In this document: one piece after another, positions 46,594 to 55,766 of the stretch
How positions within the stretch are numbered: the stretch's first letter is position 1
Layout of the letters: every line of letters begins with the position of its first letter
Assembly (NCBI GenBank): GCA_902472305.1
Contig: CABRNK010000012.1
Location: 1-64,000, forward strand
From: Hominenteromicrobium sp900549945
GTDB lineage: Bacteria > Bacillota > Clostridia > Oscillospirales > Acutalibacteraceae
Length of the DNA stretch: 64,000 bases
Reading direction: 5' to 3'
Translations under genes and position numbers: made by a program
The notes under the pieces: generated by a model
The model's input: only the letters and a program-made list of their open reading frames with translations
What the model was told of the DNA's origin: nothing
Database searches by the model: none

Positions 46594-48945
46594 ATGACCT
46601 TGAAGGAGCTTCCGGCCGGAAAAACCGCCACGGTGCAGACCGTCGGCGGCGAGGGCGCGCTGCGCCAGCATTTTCTCGATATGGGGCTGATCCCGGGCGC
46701 GGACGTCACGATGGTGAAATTCGCCCCGATGGGCGACCCGCTCGAGGTGCGCATCCACGGGTACGAGCTGACGCTGCGGCTGGCCGATGCGGAAAAAATT
46801 AAAATCGTGCGCGTGCGGGACGCGGCGCCGGAAAGCAGGCGCCGCGGCGGCGAGAAGCCGATCTCGCACCCCGGCCTCGGCGAGGGCGGGCGGTACCACG
46901 TGCAGACCGGCCGGCCGCCGCTGCCGGGCAGCGTGACGCTGAGCTTCGCGCTCGCGGGCAACCAGAACTGCGGCAAGACGACGCTTTTCAACCAGCTTAC
47001 CGGCGCGAACCAGCACGTCGGCAACTTCCCGGGCGTCACGGTCGACCGCAAGGACGGCGCGATCCGCGGACACGAGAACACACTCGTCACTGACCTGCCG
47101 GGCATCTACTCGATGTCGCCGTATTCGAGCGAGGAGCTCGTCACACGGCGCTTTGTGCTCGAGGAGCACCCGAAGGGGATCATCAACATCGTCGACGCGA
47201 CGAATATTGAGCGCAACCTGTATTTGACGATGCAGCTCATGGAACTGGACGTGCCGATGGTGCTCGCGCTCAACATGATGGACGAGGTGCGCGAAAACGG
47301 CGGCTCGGTGCGCGTCAACGAGATGGAGGCGATGCTCGGCATCCCGGTGGTGCCGATCTCCGCCGCGAAAAACGAGGGCATCGCCGAGCTGATCGACCAC
47401 GCGGTGCACGTGGCGAAGCATCGGGAGAGCCCCGGCCGCATGGATTTCTGCGATGCGGACGAGCAGGGCGGCGCGGTGCACCGCTGCCTGCACGCGATTA
47501 TGAGCCTGATCGAGGACCACGCGGCGAAGGCCGGCATTCCGGTGCGCTTTGCGGCGAGCAAGCTCGCGGAGGGGGACAGCCTTGTGCTCGAGCGCCTCGG
47601 GCTGGACCAGAACGAGAAGGAGACGCTCGAGCACATCATCTGCCAGATGGAGAAGGAGCGCGGGCTTGACCGCGCGGCCGCGATCGCCGACATGCGGTTC
47701 AGCTTTATTCAGAAGGTCTGCGCCGCGACGGTCGTGAAGCCGCGCGAGAGCCGCGAGCACGCGCGCAGCATGCGCATCGACCGCATTTTGACCGGAAAAT
47801 ACACGGCCCTGCCGGCATTCGCCGCGATTATGGCGCTCGTGTTCTGGCTGACCTTCAACGTGGTCGGCGCGTTTCTGGCCGACCTGCTCGATTGGGGCAT
47901 CGGCTGGCTGACCGACCTCGCCGATTACGCGATGGCGGCCGGCGGCGTGAACCCCGTGCTGCATTCGCTTGTGATCGACGGCATTTTCAACGGGGTCGGC
48001 AGCGTTCTCGGCTTCCTGCCGATCATCGTCACGCTGTTTTTCTTCCTCTCGATGCTTGAGGACAGCGGCTACATGGCGCGCGTCGCGTTTGTGATGGATA
48101 AGCTGCTGCGGAAGGTCGGTCTTTCCGGCCGCAGCGTTGTGCCGATGCTGATCGGCTTCGGCTGCACGGTGCCGGGCGTTATGGCGAGCCGCACGCTGCC
48201 CTCCGAGCGCGACCGCAAGATGACGATCCTTTTGACGCCGTTCATGAGCTGCTCGGCGAAGCTGCCGATCTACGCGTTTTTTGCCGAGGCGTTTTTCCCT
48301 CGGCACGCGGCGCTCGTGATGATCGGGCTGTACTTTGCCGGCATCCTCGCCGGCATCCTCGTGGCGCTTTTGCTGCGCGGCACGGCGTTCCGCGGCGAGG
48401 CGGTGCCCTTTGTGATGGAGCTGCCGAATTACCGCATGCCCGGCGCGAAAAACGTGGGCCGCTTGCTCTGGGACAAGGCGAAGGACTTTTTGCAGCGTGC
48501 GTTCACGGTGATCTTCATCGCGACAATCGTGATCTGGTTTTTGCAGACCTTTGACCTGCGCCTCAACATCGTCGCCGATTCAAAGGACAGCATCCTCGCG
48601 GTCGTGGCCGGCTGGATCGCGCCGGTCTTTGCGCCGCTCGGCTTCGGCGACTGGCGCATTTCCACCGCGCTGATCACCGGATTTATGGCGAAGGAGAGCG
48701 TCGTCTCCACGCTTTCGGTGCTCTTCGGTTCCACGGCGGCGCTCACCGCGCTGCTCACGCCGCTTTCCGCGATGAGCCTGCTCGTATTCTGCCTGCTGTA
48801 TACGCCGTGCGTCGCCGCGGTCGCGGCCGTCAAGCGCGAGCTCGGCGGCGGCTGGGCGCTGGGCGTCGCGCTCGGGCAGTGCGCCGTCGCATGGCTGGCG
48901 GCCGGCGCCGTGCAGCTCTTCGGCGTGCTGCTGGGGGCGGCGTGA
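46594..48945 (+). CDS. feoAB: Ferrous iron transport protein, FeoA-FeoB fusion
   Basis: This 783-residue protein imports Fe(II). Residues 1 to about 75 are an SH3-like FeoA domain (F-L-D-M-G-L-I-P-G-A-D-V near 27). A linker follows to about 115, then the FeoB GTPase (G1 G-N-Q-N-C-G-K-T-T near 122, D-L-P-G-I-Y-S-M, N-M-M-D-E). The helical spacer comes next, then about ten membrane helices with the gate motifs G-F-G-C-T-V-P-G and S-C-S-A-K-L-P-I-Y. In most Clostridia feoA and feoB are separate genes, though fusions are known. Confidence 0.95.
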   Translation: MTLKELPAGKTATVQTVGGEGALRQHFLDMGLIPGADVTMVKFAPMGDPLEVRIHGYELTLRLADAEKIKIVRVRDAAPESRRRGGEKPISHPGLGEGGRYHVQTGRPPLPGSVTLSFALAGNQNCGKTTLFNQLTGANQHVGNFPGVTVDRKDGAIRGHENTLVTDLPGIYSMSPYSSEELVTRRFVLEEHPKGIINIVDATNIERNLYLTMQLMELDVPMVLALNMMDEVRENGGSVRVNEMEAMLGIPVVPISAAKNEGIAELIDHAVHVAKHRESPGRMDFCDADEQGGAVHRCLHAIMSLIEDHAAKAGIPVRFAASKLAEGDSLVLERLGLDQNEKETLEHIICQMEKERGLDRAAAIADMRFSFIQKVCAATVVKPRESREHARSMRIDRILTGKYTALPAFAAIMALVFWLTFNVVGAFLADLLDWGIGWLTDLADYAMAAGGVNPVLHSLVIDGIFNGVGSVLGFLPIIVTLFFFLSMLEDSGYMARVAFVMDKLLRKVGLSGRSVVPMLIGFGCTVPGVMASRTLPSERDRKMTILLTPFMSCSAKLPIYAFFAEAFFPRHAALVMIGLYFAGILAGILVALLLRGTAFRGEAVPFVMELPNYRMPGAKNVGRLLWDKAKDFLQRAFTVIFIATIVIWFLQTFDLRLNIVADSKDSILAVVAGWIAPVFAPLGFGDWRISTALITGFMAKESVVSTLSVLFGSTAALTALLTPLSAMSLLVFCLLYTPCVAAVAAVKRELGGGWALGVALGQCAVAWLAAGAVQLFGVLLGAA

Positions 48946-49085
48946 TGACGCCGGGCACGGCGGTCGTTTTGGCGCTCGTGCTGATCGCCGCAGCCCTCGC
49001 GCTGCGCGCCGTGCGCCGGGGACGCACCGGCGGGTGCAGTGGCTGCACCGGCGACTGCATGCGCTGCGAAAAGGGCAGGCGGTAA
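48945..49085 (+). CDS. FeoB-associated Cys-rich membrane protein
   Basis: This 46-residue protein has one N-terminal membrane helix (A-V-V-L-A-L-V-L-I-A-A-A-L-A-L) and a short cytoplasmic tail with C-S-G-C-T-G-D-C-M-R-C. It matches the small proteins encoded after feoB in many Firmicutes and may help deliver iron or stabilise FeoB. The ATG overlaps the feoB stop (TGATG). Confidence 0.88.
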   Translation: MTPGTAVVLALVLIAAALALRAVRRGRTGGCSGCTGDCMRCEKGRR

Positions 49086-49160
49086 AGCGCCGCGGCGGGA
49101 CCGCCCGGAATTTCCCGGTTCCTGCGGGCCGCCGCAGCGCGAAAACCCAAGAAAACAAAA

Positions 49161-49193
49161 AGCTGGCTCTGCTTCGGCGGGGCCGGCTTTTTT
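49161..49193 (+). terminator. First terminator after the feo operon
   Basis: AGCTGGCTCTGC (49161-49172), a TTCG loop and GCGGGGCCGGCT (49177-49188) form a 12-bp stem with G-U pairs, followed by TTTTTT. Confidence 0.88.
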
Positions 49194-49200
49194 ATATCGG

Positions 49201-49235
49201 AACGGCCCCGGTTTTGCCGGGGCTGCCGTTTTTTG
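49201..49235 (+). terminator. Second, tandem terminator after the feo operon
   Basis: AACGGC-CCCGG pairs with CCGGGG-GCCGTT around TTTTG, followed by TTTT. Together with the first it isolates feo from the convergent regulator gene. Confidence 0.8.
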
Positions 49236-49274
49236 CAGGAACGCACGATTGCAGTGTGCGCCGGGCGCGGTGTT

Positions 49275-50042
49275 TCAGCCGCCCGAATGCGCCTGATCGC
49301 GGATTTGCAGGGGCGTCATGGAAAGCGTTTTTTTGAACAGGCGGAAGAGCTGGCGCTCCGTCAGATACCCCACCTGTCCGGCGATCTCCTTCACGGTCAG
49401 GTCGTCCCGGTAAAGCAGGAGGTAGAGGCTTTCCTTGAGCCGCAGTTCATTGACCAGATCCATGTAGCCGATGCCCCACTCCTTTTTGAACTGGCTGCAG
49501 ATATAGCCTTCGCTCCAGCCGGAAAGCTCGGAGAGCGCGGCGAGGGAGACGGCTTCGCGGTAGTGGCTGCGGATGTAGGCGACCAGCTTTTGCAGCGGAT
49601 AGGGCACGGCCTTGCTGTCGGCATGGGAGAAATAGGGCGCATAGGCCCGCAGGTAGTCGAGCTCGCCCTGCTGTCCGGCACGGTGGGCGGCCTCGACGAC
49701 GGCCTGCCGCAGTTCCTCCGGGTTCACGGGCTTCAAAAGGTAATCCGCGACGCCGGCCCGCAGGGCCTGCTGGGCGTATTCGAACTCGCTGAAGCCGGAG
49801 AGGATCAGAAACTGGCGGCAGAGGTCCCGGTGCTTCACCTCGCGCACGAGCTCCAGCCCGTTCATCCGCGGCATGGAGATGTCGGTGATCAGCAGGTCGG
49901 CCGCGAAATGCTCCAACGCCTCCAGCGCGGCTGCGGCGTTGGAGGCCGTCTGCACCTCGCAGTGCACGGCCTCGGTTTTTTCCAATATCTTTTTGATCCC
50001 GAGCAGAATGAGCTGCTCGTCGTCTACGACCAATACGCGCAT
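49275..50042 (-). CDS. Response regulator with AraC-type DNA-binding domain (YesN-like)
   Basis: This 255-residue protein has a receiver domain (V-L-V-V-D-D-E-Q near the N-terminus, phosphoacceptor Asp in L-L-I-T-D-I-S-M-P near 56, Lys in L-L-K-P-V near 105). It ends with two AraC helix-turn-helix motifs (S-L-A-A-L-S-E-L-S-G-W-S-E-G-Y and T-V-K-E-I-A-G-Q-V-G-Y-L). Such regulators switch on divergent carbohydrate ABC operons. It lies 14 bases after its kinase gene with a GGAGG site. Confidence 0.93.
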   Translation of the reverse strand: MRVLVVDDEQLILLGIKKILEKTEAVHCEVQTASNAAAALEALEHFAADLLITDISMPRMNGLELVREVKHRDLCRQFLILSGFSEFEYAQQALRAGVADYLLKPVNPEELRQAVVEAAHRAGQQGELDYLRAYAPYFSHADSKAVPYPLQKLVAYIRSHYREAVSLAALSELSGWSEGYICSQFKKEWGIGYMDLVNELRLKESLYLLLYRDDLTVKEIAGQVGYLTERQLFRLFKKTLSMTPLQIRDQAHSGG

Positions 50043-50056
50043 GGCGCCGCCTCCTT

Positions 50057-51793
50057 TTAATGAGAATCCGTGTTGCTTTTCCGGGGGATGCGGATCTGCA
50101 CGCAGCAGCCCGCCTCCGCCCGCAGAACCGTCACCCCGCAGCGCTTTCCGAAAAGCAGCCGGATACGGCTGTTGACGTTGTGCAGCCCGACGCGCACCGC
50201 GCCCGGCGCATCCTCGCCCTCGGCAAGCGCGCGGTTGAGCGCGAGCCGCTCTGCCTCCGGCATGCCCTGACCATTGTCCTCAATCTGGATGAGCGCGTCG
50301 CCGCCCGAGGGGAATACCCGGATGACGAGGGAGAGCGCGCCCACGCTGTTTTGAAAGCCGTGCTTGAAGCAGTTTTCCACAAGGGGCTGAAGCATGAAAT
50401 AGGGGCACCGCGCTTCGGCGCAGTCCTCGGCGATCTCCAGCCGGTATTGCAGCCGCTCGCCCATGCGGCAGGCGTAGAGCTTTAGGTAATCCCGGATATG
50501 GTCGAGCTCGTTTTTCAGGGCCGTCTCCTCCGTTTTCCAAGAGACGTTGTACCGCAGGAACTTGCTGAACAGCAGGAGCATTTCGGTGGCCCGGCTGTAT
50601 TCCTCGAGCTGGATGAGCATGTTGATGCTTTCGAGCGTGTTGTAAAGAAAATGGGGCGTGATCTGCGATTCCATCGCGTAATACTGCGCCTGCTGCACCA
50701 GCTTTTCCTGCCGGTAGCTCTGGTTGATGAGAAAGTCGATCCGCTCCACCATCTCGTTGAAATGGTAGGTGAGCTCGCCGATCTCATCCCGATACAGGGG
50801 CTGCCCCTTGCGGTACGGCGCGGGCGCTTCGGGGGACATGACGATGATATGGTGCGTCAGGCCGGTGATGCGCTTTGTGATGGAGAGATAGACGAAGTAG
50901 TAGATAAGGCTGAAAAAGGCGAGGATGGCCGCCACGATGGCCAGTGTCATCCAGAAGGACTGGTGGAAGGACACGTGAATGTCCGGGTACCAGTAGGCGA
51001 TCTGGGCGCCGACCTCCTCGAGCGCGGCCTCCGCCGTGTTCGGGCAGCCCTGCGGCTCGCCGGAAAAGGCGGTTATGGATAGCCGCTCCCCGTCCGCCGC
51101 ATGCGCCACGCGGTAGGCGGAATCCCCGAGCCGGAGGAGGAGGTACTCGCCGTCCTCCACGAAATGCAGCGGGGAGAGAAGGTAATCCGCATCGCATACG
51201 ATCTCCGTGGTGCCGATCTGGCGGTAATACTTGTCGCTGTACAGGTGCTTGAGGACGACGCAGCGGCTTTCCGCCCCGGCGAGGTCGAGCATCAGCGTGA
51301 GGCCGGTCGCGTTGAGCGGGCGCTCGAGCGCGGAGAGATAGGGCGAATCCGCCCGGTTGAGGACGTTGTAGGGGTCGTTCATCTCCCGCGGGGCGGCGCG
51401 GTACACGCGGATGCTCTCGAGAAACGGGTTGCTGCCGCGGAGCTGCTCGAAGGTGGACTGCACGCCGGTGAGGTACAGGTAGACGCCGTCGCCGTCGGAG
51501 AGGTCCTTGTCCTCCACATATTCCCGCACGGCGCTGCTCGCCTGCAAAGAGCTGCTGCAAAACTCGATCTGCGAGAGGTTGTTCCGGATCGACTGCGCGG
51601 CCTGATGCAGGAGCGATTCCCGGCTTTCCCGATACTGGGCGTTCAGCTCCTCCACCATGCTGCCGAGATAAAAGGTGGTGAAGGTGACGACCGGAAAGAG
51701 TACGATGAGCAGATAGAGGAACAGCATCTTTTTTGCCAGTGAGAAATCCATAAACCGGCGGATCAGCCCCCGGCCGCGTCCCTGTCGTTCCAA
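50057..51793 (-). CDS. YesM-type sensor histidine kinase
   Basis: This 578-residue membrane kinase has TM1 near 22-42, an extracellular sensing region of about 230 residues, TM2 near 272-297, and a HAMP-like linker. The YesM phosphoacceptor box is Y-A-M-E-S-Q-I-T-P-H-F-L-Y-N-T-L-E near 365, and a C-terminal ATPase domain has Q-P-L-V-E-N-C-F-K-H-G and D-N-G-Q-G-M-P. It likely senses an extracellular sugar, directly or with the solute-binding protein. A TTG start at 51793 with GAGGAGGG is used. Confidence 0.92.
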   Translation of the reverse strand: MERQGRGRGLIRRFMDFSLAKKMLFLYLLIVLFPVVTFTTFYLGSMVEELNAQYRESRESLLHQAAQSIRNNLSQIEFCSSSLQASSAVREYVEDKDLSDGDGVYLYLTGVQSTFEQLRGSNPFLESIRVYRAAPREMNDPYNVLNRADSPYLSALERPLNATGLTLMLDLAGAESRCVVLKHLYSDKYYRQIGTTEIVCDADYLLSPLHFVEDGEYLLLRLGDSAYRVAHAADGERLSITAFSGEPQGCPNTAEAALEEVGAQIAYWYPDIHVSFHQSFWMTLAIVAAILAFFSLIYYFVYLSITKRITGLTHHIIVMSPEAPAPYRKGQPLYRDEIGELTYHFNEMVERIDFLINQSYRQEKLVQQAQYYAMESQITPHFLYNTLESINMLIQLEEYSRATEMLLLFSKFLRYNVSWKTEETALKNELDHIRDYLKLYACRMGERLQYRLEIAEDCAEARCPYFMLQPLVENCFKHGFQNSVGALSLVIRVFPSGGDALIQIEDNGQGMPEAERLALNRALAEGEDAPGAVRVGLHNVNSRIRLLFGKRCGVTVLRAEAGCCVQIRIPRKSNTDSH

Positions 51794-51893
51794 GCGCTTT
51801 CCCTCCTCACATAGTTTTTGGGTTGGATGTGTAAAACATCCAATATATTTCTGAAAATAAATGTTTTTTAGCTATATTTTTGGCTTTTCCTCG

Positions 51894-51922
51894 ATTATAC
51901 TGCAAAAAGTCCTGCGGCACAA
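51894..51922 (-). promoter_or_regulatory. Promoter of the two-component operon
   Basis: On the minus strand TTGTGC (51922-51917), a 17-base spacer and TATAAT (51899-51894). Confidence 0.65.
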
Positions 51923-52022
51923 CAGAAAAGCGCGAGATTTTTCACGCGGCCGTTGTTTTTAACTAAAAATAAGGCGGATGTTGTGATAAAAGGTGGCTTT
52001 CAACGACAAACGATCGTAAAAG

Positions 52023-52065
52023 TGGACAGTGTTATAAACTTTGGACAGTTTCCTGCGCGCAGGAA
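52023..52065 (+). promoter_or_regulatory. Direct repeats and palindrome: candidate response-regulator operator
   Basis: TGGACAGT occurs at 52023-52030 and 52042-52049, 19 bases apart. Immediately after is a perfect 16-base palindrome, TTCCTGCG-CGCAGGAA (52050-52065). AraC-type regulators typically bind direct repeats about two helical turns apart, so this is the best candidate site for the adjacent response regulator. Confidence 0.55.
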
Positions 52066-52360
52066 GTGTGATATTGTTTAGACGGACGAAGAAGGGCGGC
52101 GGACCGATGCACACGAAATGATCTTATCGCTGTGCGGGCGCATCCTTTCCGGTGCGGCGCCGGGCAGCCCGGTCTGCCGCGGGCGGAGTTTTAGGCCCCG
52201 GTGTCCCGCGCTGTCCTATCCGGAGACCGCCGGGCGCCGTGAAAGGGGGAGCCGCTCGTTCACCGCGCCGCAAGGCCGTGGGCCGCGGACCTGCCCGGGG
52301 CCGGCCGCGCCGCTGCACGCCCTGCGCGCTTACACCATCTAATTACAGGAGGGAAAAAAC

Positions 52361-53446
52361 ATGGTCACATTATTGGATTGTATCAAGCGCATACCGAGCC
52401 GCCTTGAATGGATACTGGAAAACCGGGCGGTACTTCAGGCGCCAGTGTTTGACTATCTCGGCGGCCGGCTGGCGGAGCTCGACCAGATCGTGCTCGTGGG
52501 GTCGGGAACCTCGGCCACCTCGGCACAGACCGCCGCCTATTTCATGGAGGAGGCCTCCGGGCTTGAGACGCGCGCCGTCGTCCCGAGCGAATTCTGCCGC
52601 CCGGGGCGGGTGCACCGGAAGAAGGCGCTGTACCTCTTCATCTCGCAGACCGGCACCTCGCGGCTGACCCGTGCGGCGCAGGCGCTTGCCCAGCGGGAGG
52701 GGCTGCTCCATGCAGCGGTGAGCGAATCGGCTGAAACGCCCGCCGCACGGGAAGCGGCGTGTTTTCTGGATATGGGCTGCGGCGAGGAGGAATACCCGAT
52801 GCGCACCATCGGCTACAGCACGACGGTGTTCACGCTGATGCTGCTGGGGCTGGAGCTGGGCCGCAGGCGCGGCGCGCTGGGACCCGAGGCCTATGCCGCG
52901 TATCTCGCGCAGGCGGCGGCCGTGCCGGCGGGGCTGCGCCCGATCCCGGAGCGGACGCTTCGCTGGATGCAGGAAAAAAGCCAGTGGCGCATGATGCGCT
53001 CGTCCTGCCTTGTGTTCACCGGCGCCGGCGCGCTCTGCGGCGTGGCGCTGGAGGCCGCCGTGAAGGCTTGGGAGACGCCGAAATTCATCTCAATCGGCTA
53101 CGAGCTGGAGGAGGGGCTGCACGGCCCGAACTTCGGCTACGACCAGAACCACTGTGTGATCGCCTTTACAGACGGCGGCGCGGACGACGCGAAGGCGCTC
53201 TCTCTGACCGGCTACATGGACGAGGTCTGGGGAAACGGCTGGGCGGTCGGCGCTTCGGTCCGCGGGGAAAAGGATTTGAAGCTCGAGCTGCGGGGCGGCG
53301 TGTTCAGCTGCCTAGAGCTGGCCTGCGCGGCGCAGGTGATCACCTATAAGCTGGCGCTCGACGAGGGGCGAGACCTGACGGCCCCCCACGACAACCGGGT
53401 GATGAACAGCTATTTCACCACCCACGCGGAAAACCATGCGGGCTGA
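52361..53446 (+). CDS. SIS-domain sugar isomerase/deglycase-like protein
   Basis: This 361-residue protein has two SIS phosphosugar-binding domains. The first has I-V-L-V-G-S-G-T-S-A-T-S-A near 43 and L-F-I-S-Q-T-G-T-S near 90; the second has V-F-T-G-A-G-A-L-C-G-V-A near 217 and E-E-G-L-H-G-P near 252. It resembles the isomerase half of GlmS and the FrlB/AgaS deglycases and deaminases but lacks the glutaminase domain. It probably acts on an amino-sugar phosphate or a glycated amine made from the imported substrate. First gene of the operon, with AGGAGGG before the ATG. Confidence 0.85.
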   Translation: MVTLLDCIKRIPSRLEWILENRAVLQAPVFDYLGGRLAELDQIVLVGSGTSATSAQTAAYFMEEASGLETRAVVPSEFCRPGRVHRKKALYLFISQTGTSRLTRAAQALAQREGLLHAAVSESAETPAAREAACFLDMGCGEEEYPMRTIGYSTTVFTLMLLGLELGRRRGALGPEAYAAYLAQAAAVPAGLRPIPERTLRWMQEKSQWRMMRSSCLVFTGAGALCGVALEAAVKAWETPKFISIGYELEEGLHGPNFGYDQNHCVIAFTDGGADDAKALSLTGYMDEVWGNGWAVGASVRGEKDLKLELRGGVFSCLELACAAQVITYKLALDEGRDLTAPHDNRVMNSYFTTHAENHAG

Positions 53447-54785
53447 GGCAAAGCCGCTTTCGGCGCTGACGCTCTCGATCGCCGTGCCGATCGCCCTGCA
53501 GAGCCTCGTGAGCTTTTCGGTGAATATGGCGGATACCGTGATGCTGGGGCAGCTCGGCGAGGTGGAGCTTTCCGCCTCGGCCCTCGCAAATCAGGTGTTC
53601 TTCATCGTCTCGCTGGCGGTGGGCGGAATCGCAGACGGCGCCAACGTGCTGCTCGCGCAGGCGTGGGGCAAGGGGGACCGCGGCCGGATGCACGGCATTC
53701 TGGCGTATATGTACCGCGTGACGCTCCTGTTCGTCCTTGCGGTGACAGCGCTGGCCTTTGCGGCGCCGGGCCCCGTGCTCTCTGTTTTTTCGAGGGACGC
53801 GGAGGTCGTCGAGCAGGGGGCGGGCTATCTGCGCATCGTCTCCGTATCGTATCTTTTCTACGGGTTTTCCGCCGCTACGACCGGCGCCCTGCGCGCGGTG
53901 CACACGGTGAAGATTGCGATGGCGGGCTCTCTTTTGTCCATGGGGGTCAACGTCGCCGGCAACTGGCTTTTGATCTTCGGCAAGCTGGGTGCGCCGCGGC
54001 TCGGCATCGAGGGCGCGGCGACCGCTACGCTGCTGGCCCGCATCTGTGAGGCGGCGCTGATTTTGTGGTTTATCTGGAAGCGGGAGGACCGCATGCAGAT
54101 CCGCCTTCGCGCGCTGCTCCGGCTGGACCGCCCGCTGGCGCGGATATACTTCCGCACCAGTGCGCCGGTGATTGCGAATGAATTTTTCTGGTCGCTCGGC
54201 GAATCCGCCCTTGCGGTGGTGCTGGGCAGAATGGGCACGCAGGTGGTGGCGGCGAACAGCATCTGCGGCGTGATGAACCAGCTCGCGACGGTGCTCATCC
54301 GCGGCGTGACCGCGGCGGCCTGCGTGATCGTGGGGAACAAGATCGGTGCCGGCGAGCTGGAGGCGCTTCCGCAGCTTAAAAAATACTTCCAGCGCCTCGC
54401 CCTCGGCATGGGCGCGGCGGCCGGGCTTTTGATCTGGCTGACCTACCCGCTGGTGCTGCGGTTCTATCAGGTCGGCAGCGATACGCTCGTCTATGCCCGG
54501 CAGTTCACGTGGATCACGGCGGCCATACAGCCCTTTCAGGCGCTGCAGATTACCAACATGATGGGGCTGCTGCGCGGTGGGGGCGACGTGCGGTTTGCGA
54601 TGGCGAACGACATGGTGTTCCTCTGGGGGCTTACGGTGCCGCTCGGCTTTATCTGCGGCCTGTGGCTGGGCCTTCCGCCGGCGGCGGTGTTCGCGCTGCT
54701 GCGCGCCGAGAAGGTCATCAAGGCCGCGACGAGCGAATGGCGGCTCAGAAAGGGCGGGTGGATCCATGAGACCCTCACCGGATAG
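53436..54785 (+). CDS. MATE-family efflux transporter
   Basis: This 449-residue membrane protein has about twelve helices in two homologous halves. It has family segments near the start (S-I-A-V-P-I-A-L-Q-S-L and N-M-A-D-T-V-M-L-G-Q-L-G) and the start of the second half (F-R-T-S-A-P-V-I-A-N-E-F-F-W-S-L-G near 237). MATE proteins exchange drugs or metabolites for Na+ or H+. It overlaps the SIS gene by 11 bases and so is part of the glycan operon, which is unusual company for this family. Confidence 0.92.
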   Translation: MRAEAKPLSALTLSIAVPIALQSLVSFSVNMADTVMLGQLGEVELSASALANQVFFIVSLAVGGIADGANVLLAQAWGKGDRGRMHGILAYMYRVTLLFVLAVTALAFAAPGPVLSVFSRDAEVVEQGAGYLRIVSVSYLFYGFSAATTGALRAVHTVKIAMAGSLLSMGVNVAGNWLLIFGKLGAPRLGIEGAATATLLARICEAALILWFIWKREDRMQIRLRALLRLDRPLARIYFRTSAPVIANEFFWSLGESALAVVLGRMGTQVVAANSICGVMNQLATVLIRGVTAAACVIVGNKIGAGELEALPQLKKYFQRLALGMGAAAGLLIWLTYPLVLRFYQVGSDTLVYARQFTWITAAIQPFQALQITNMMGLLRGGGDVRFAMANDMVFLWGLTVPLGFICGLWLGLPPAAVFALLRAEKVIKAATSEWRLRKGGWIHETLTG

Positions 54786-54822
54786 AAGTGCGGCGGCATG
54801 CCGGAGAAAGACAGGTGACAGC

Positions 54823-55752
54823 ATGAAAAATAAGAGCTTGCTATCCAGATTCTGGAAGCAGCGGGCCCTGCAGGCGTTTGTTTTGGCGGGGGTCGCGTAT
54901 ATTATCGTTTTCAATTATATCCCGATGTTCGGCCTTGTGATGGGCTTCAAGGACTATCAGGTGACGCAGGGCATTTTTGAAAGCCCGTGGGTCGGCTTCA
55001 AGTGGTTTGAGGAGTTCTTCACCGATTACAAATTCACGCAGATTCTCAGCAATACGCTGGTTTTAAGCATTTTAAAGCTCGTCTGCACGTTTCCGATCCC
55101 TATCGTGTTCGCGATCATGCTCAACGAGGTCCGCGGCAAGCGGATGAAGAAATTCATTCAGACCTCGAGCTATCTGCCCTATTTCATCTCGTGGGTCGTG
55201 GTCGCGGGGCTGCTGCAGGTGTTCGTCTCGAGCACGGGCGCGCTGAATAATCTCCTTGCAGGCGCGGGCTGGATCGAAAAGCCGCTGGAGATCCTCACAA
55301 GCCCGGACTACTTCTACGGGCTCGCGGTTATCACGGCGATCTGGAAGGACACCGGCTGGTGGACGATCATCTTCCTCGCGGCGATCACCGGCATCGACCC
55401 GACGCTGTACGAGGCGGCGGACATGGACGGCGCGACCCGCATGCAGAAGATGCGGTACATCACGTTCCCGAGCATTGCGGGCACCGTGACGGTGGTGCTG
55501 ATCCTCGCGCTCGGCAACCTGCTCGGCGGCGGCCTGAGCGGCTCGAACTTCGAGCAGTGCTACCTGCTCGGAAACGCGGGCAACATCGATAATTCCGACA
55601 TCATCCAGACGTATGTTATGCGCGTGGGCCTCGTCAACGCCCGCTATTCCTACGCCACGGCGGTGGGGATGTTTCAGTCCGTCATATCCGTCGTGCTGGT
55701 GTATACGAGCAATTTCATTTCAAAGCGCATTTCCGGCAACGGGCTGTTTTAA
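54823..55752 (+). CDS. ABC sugar transporter permease (LplB-like)
   Basis: This 309-residue protein has six membrane helices. The inner-membrane loop is E-A-A-D-M-D-G-A-T-R-M-Q-K-M-R-Y-I-T-F-P near 200, the EAA motif that contacts the ATPase. N-Y-I-P-M-F-G-L-V-M-G-F-K-D-Y near 29 is typical of the LplB/YteP class for oligosaccharides. No ATPase gene is in the locus, so a shared MsmX-type ATPase elsewhere probably powers it. Start 54823 is supported by GGAGAAAG upstream. Confidence 0.92.
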   Translation: MKNKSLLSRFWKQRALQAFVLAGVAYIIVFNYIPMFGLVMGFKDYQVTQGIFESPWVGFKWFEEFFTDYKFTQILSNTLVLSILKLVCTFPIPIVFAIMLNEVRGKRMKKFIQTSSYLPYFISWVVVAGLLQVFVSSTGALNNLLAGAGWIEKPLEILTSPDYFYGLAVITAIWKDTGWWTIIFLAAITGIDPTLYEAADMDGATRMQKMRYITFPSIAGTVTVVLILALGNLLGGGLSGSNFEQCYLLGNAGNIDNSDIIQTYVMRVGLVNARYSYATAVGMFQSVISVVLVYTSNFISKRISGNGLF

Positions 55753-55766
55753 AGGAGGGGAGAGCC

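Larger units (their letters stand above)
51794..52360. other. Divergent control region between the kinase and the glycan operon
   Basis: No gene is supported in 567 bases. The left half is A+T-rich and holds the kinase promoter (51894-51922) and a perfect leader hairpin TTGGATGT-N5-ACATCCAA (51823-51843). The middle has regulator-type repeats (52023-52065). The right part (about 52090-52345) is a GC-rich, apparently untranslated leader before the SIS gene; frames there lack ribosome sites and family likeness. Confidence 0.65.

Noticed and set aside
52118..52342. Frames in the leader before the SIS gene
   Set aside because: Pro/Arg/Gly-rich shadow-type sequence on both strands with no ribosome site or family match.
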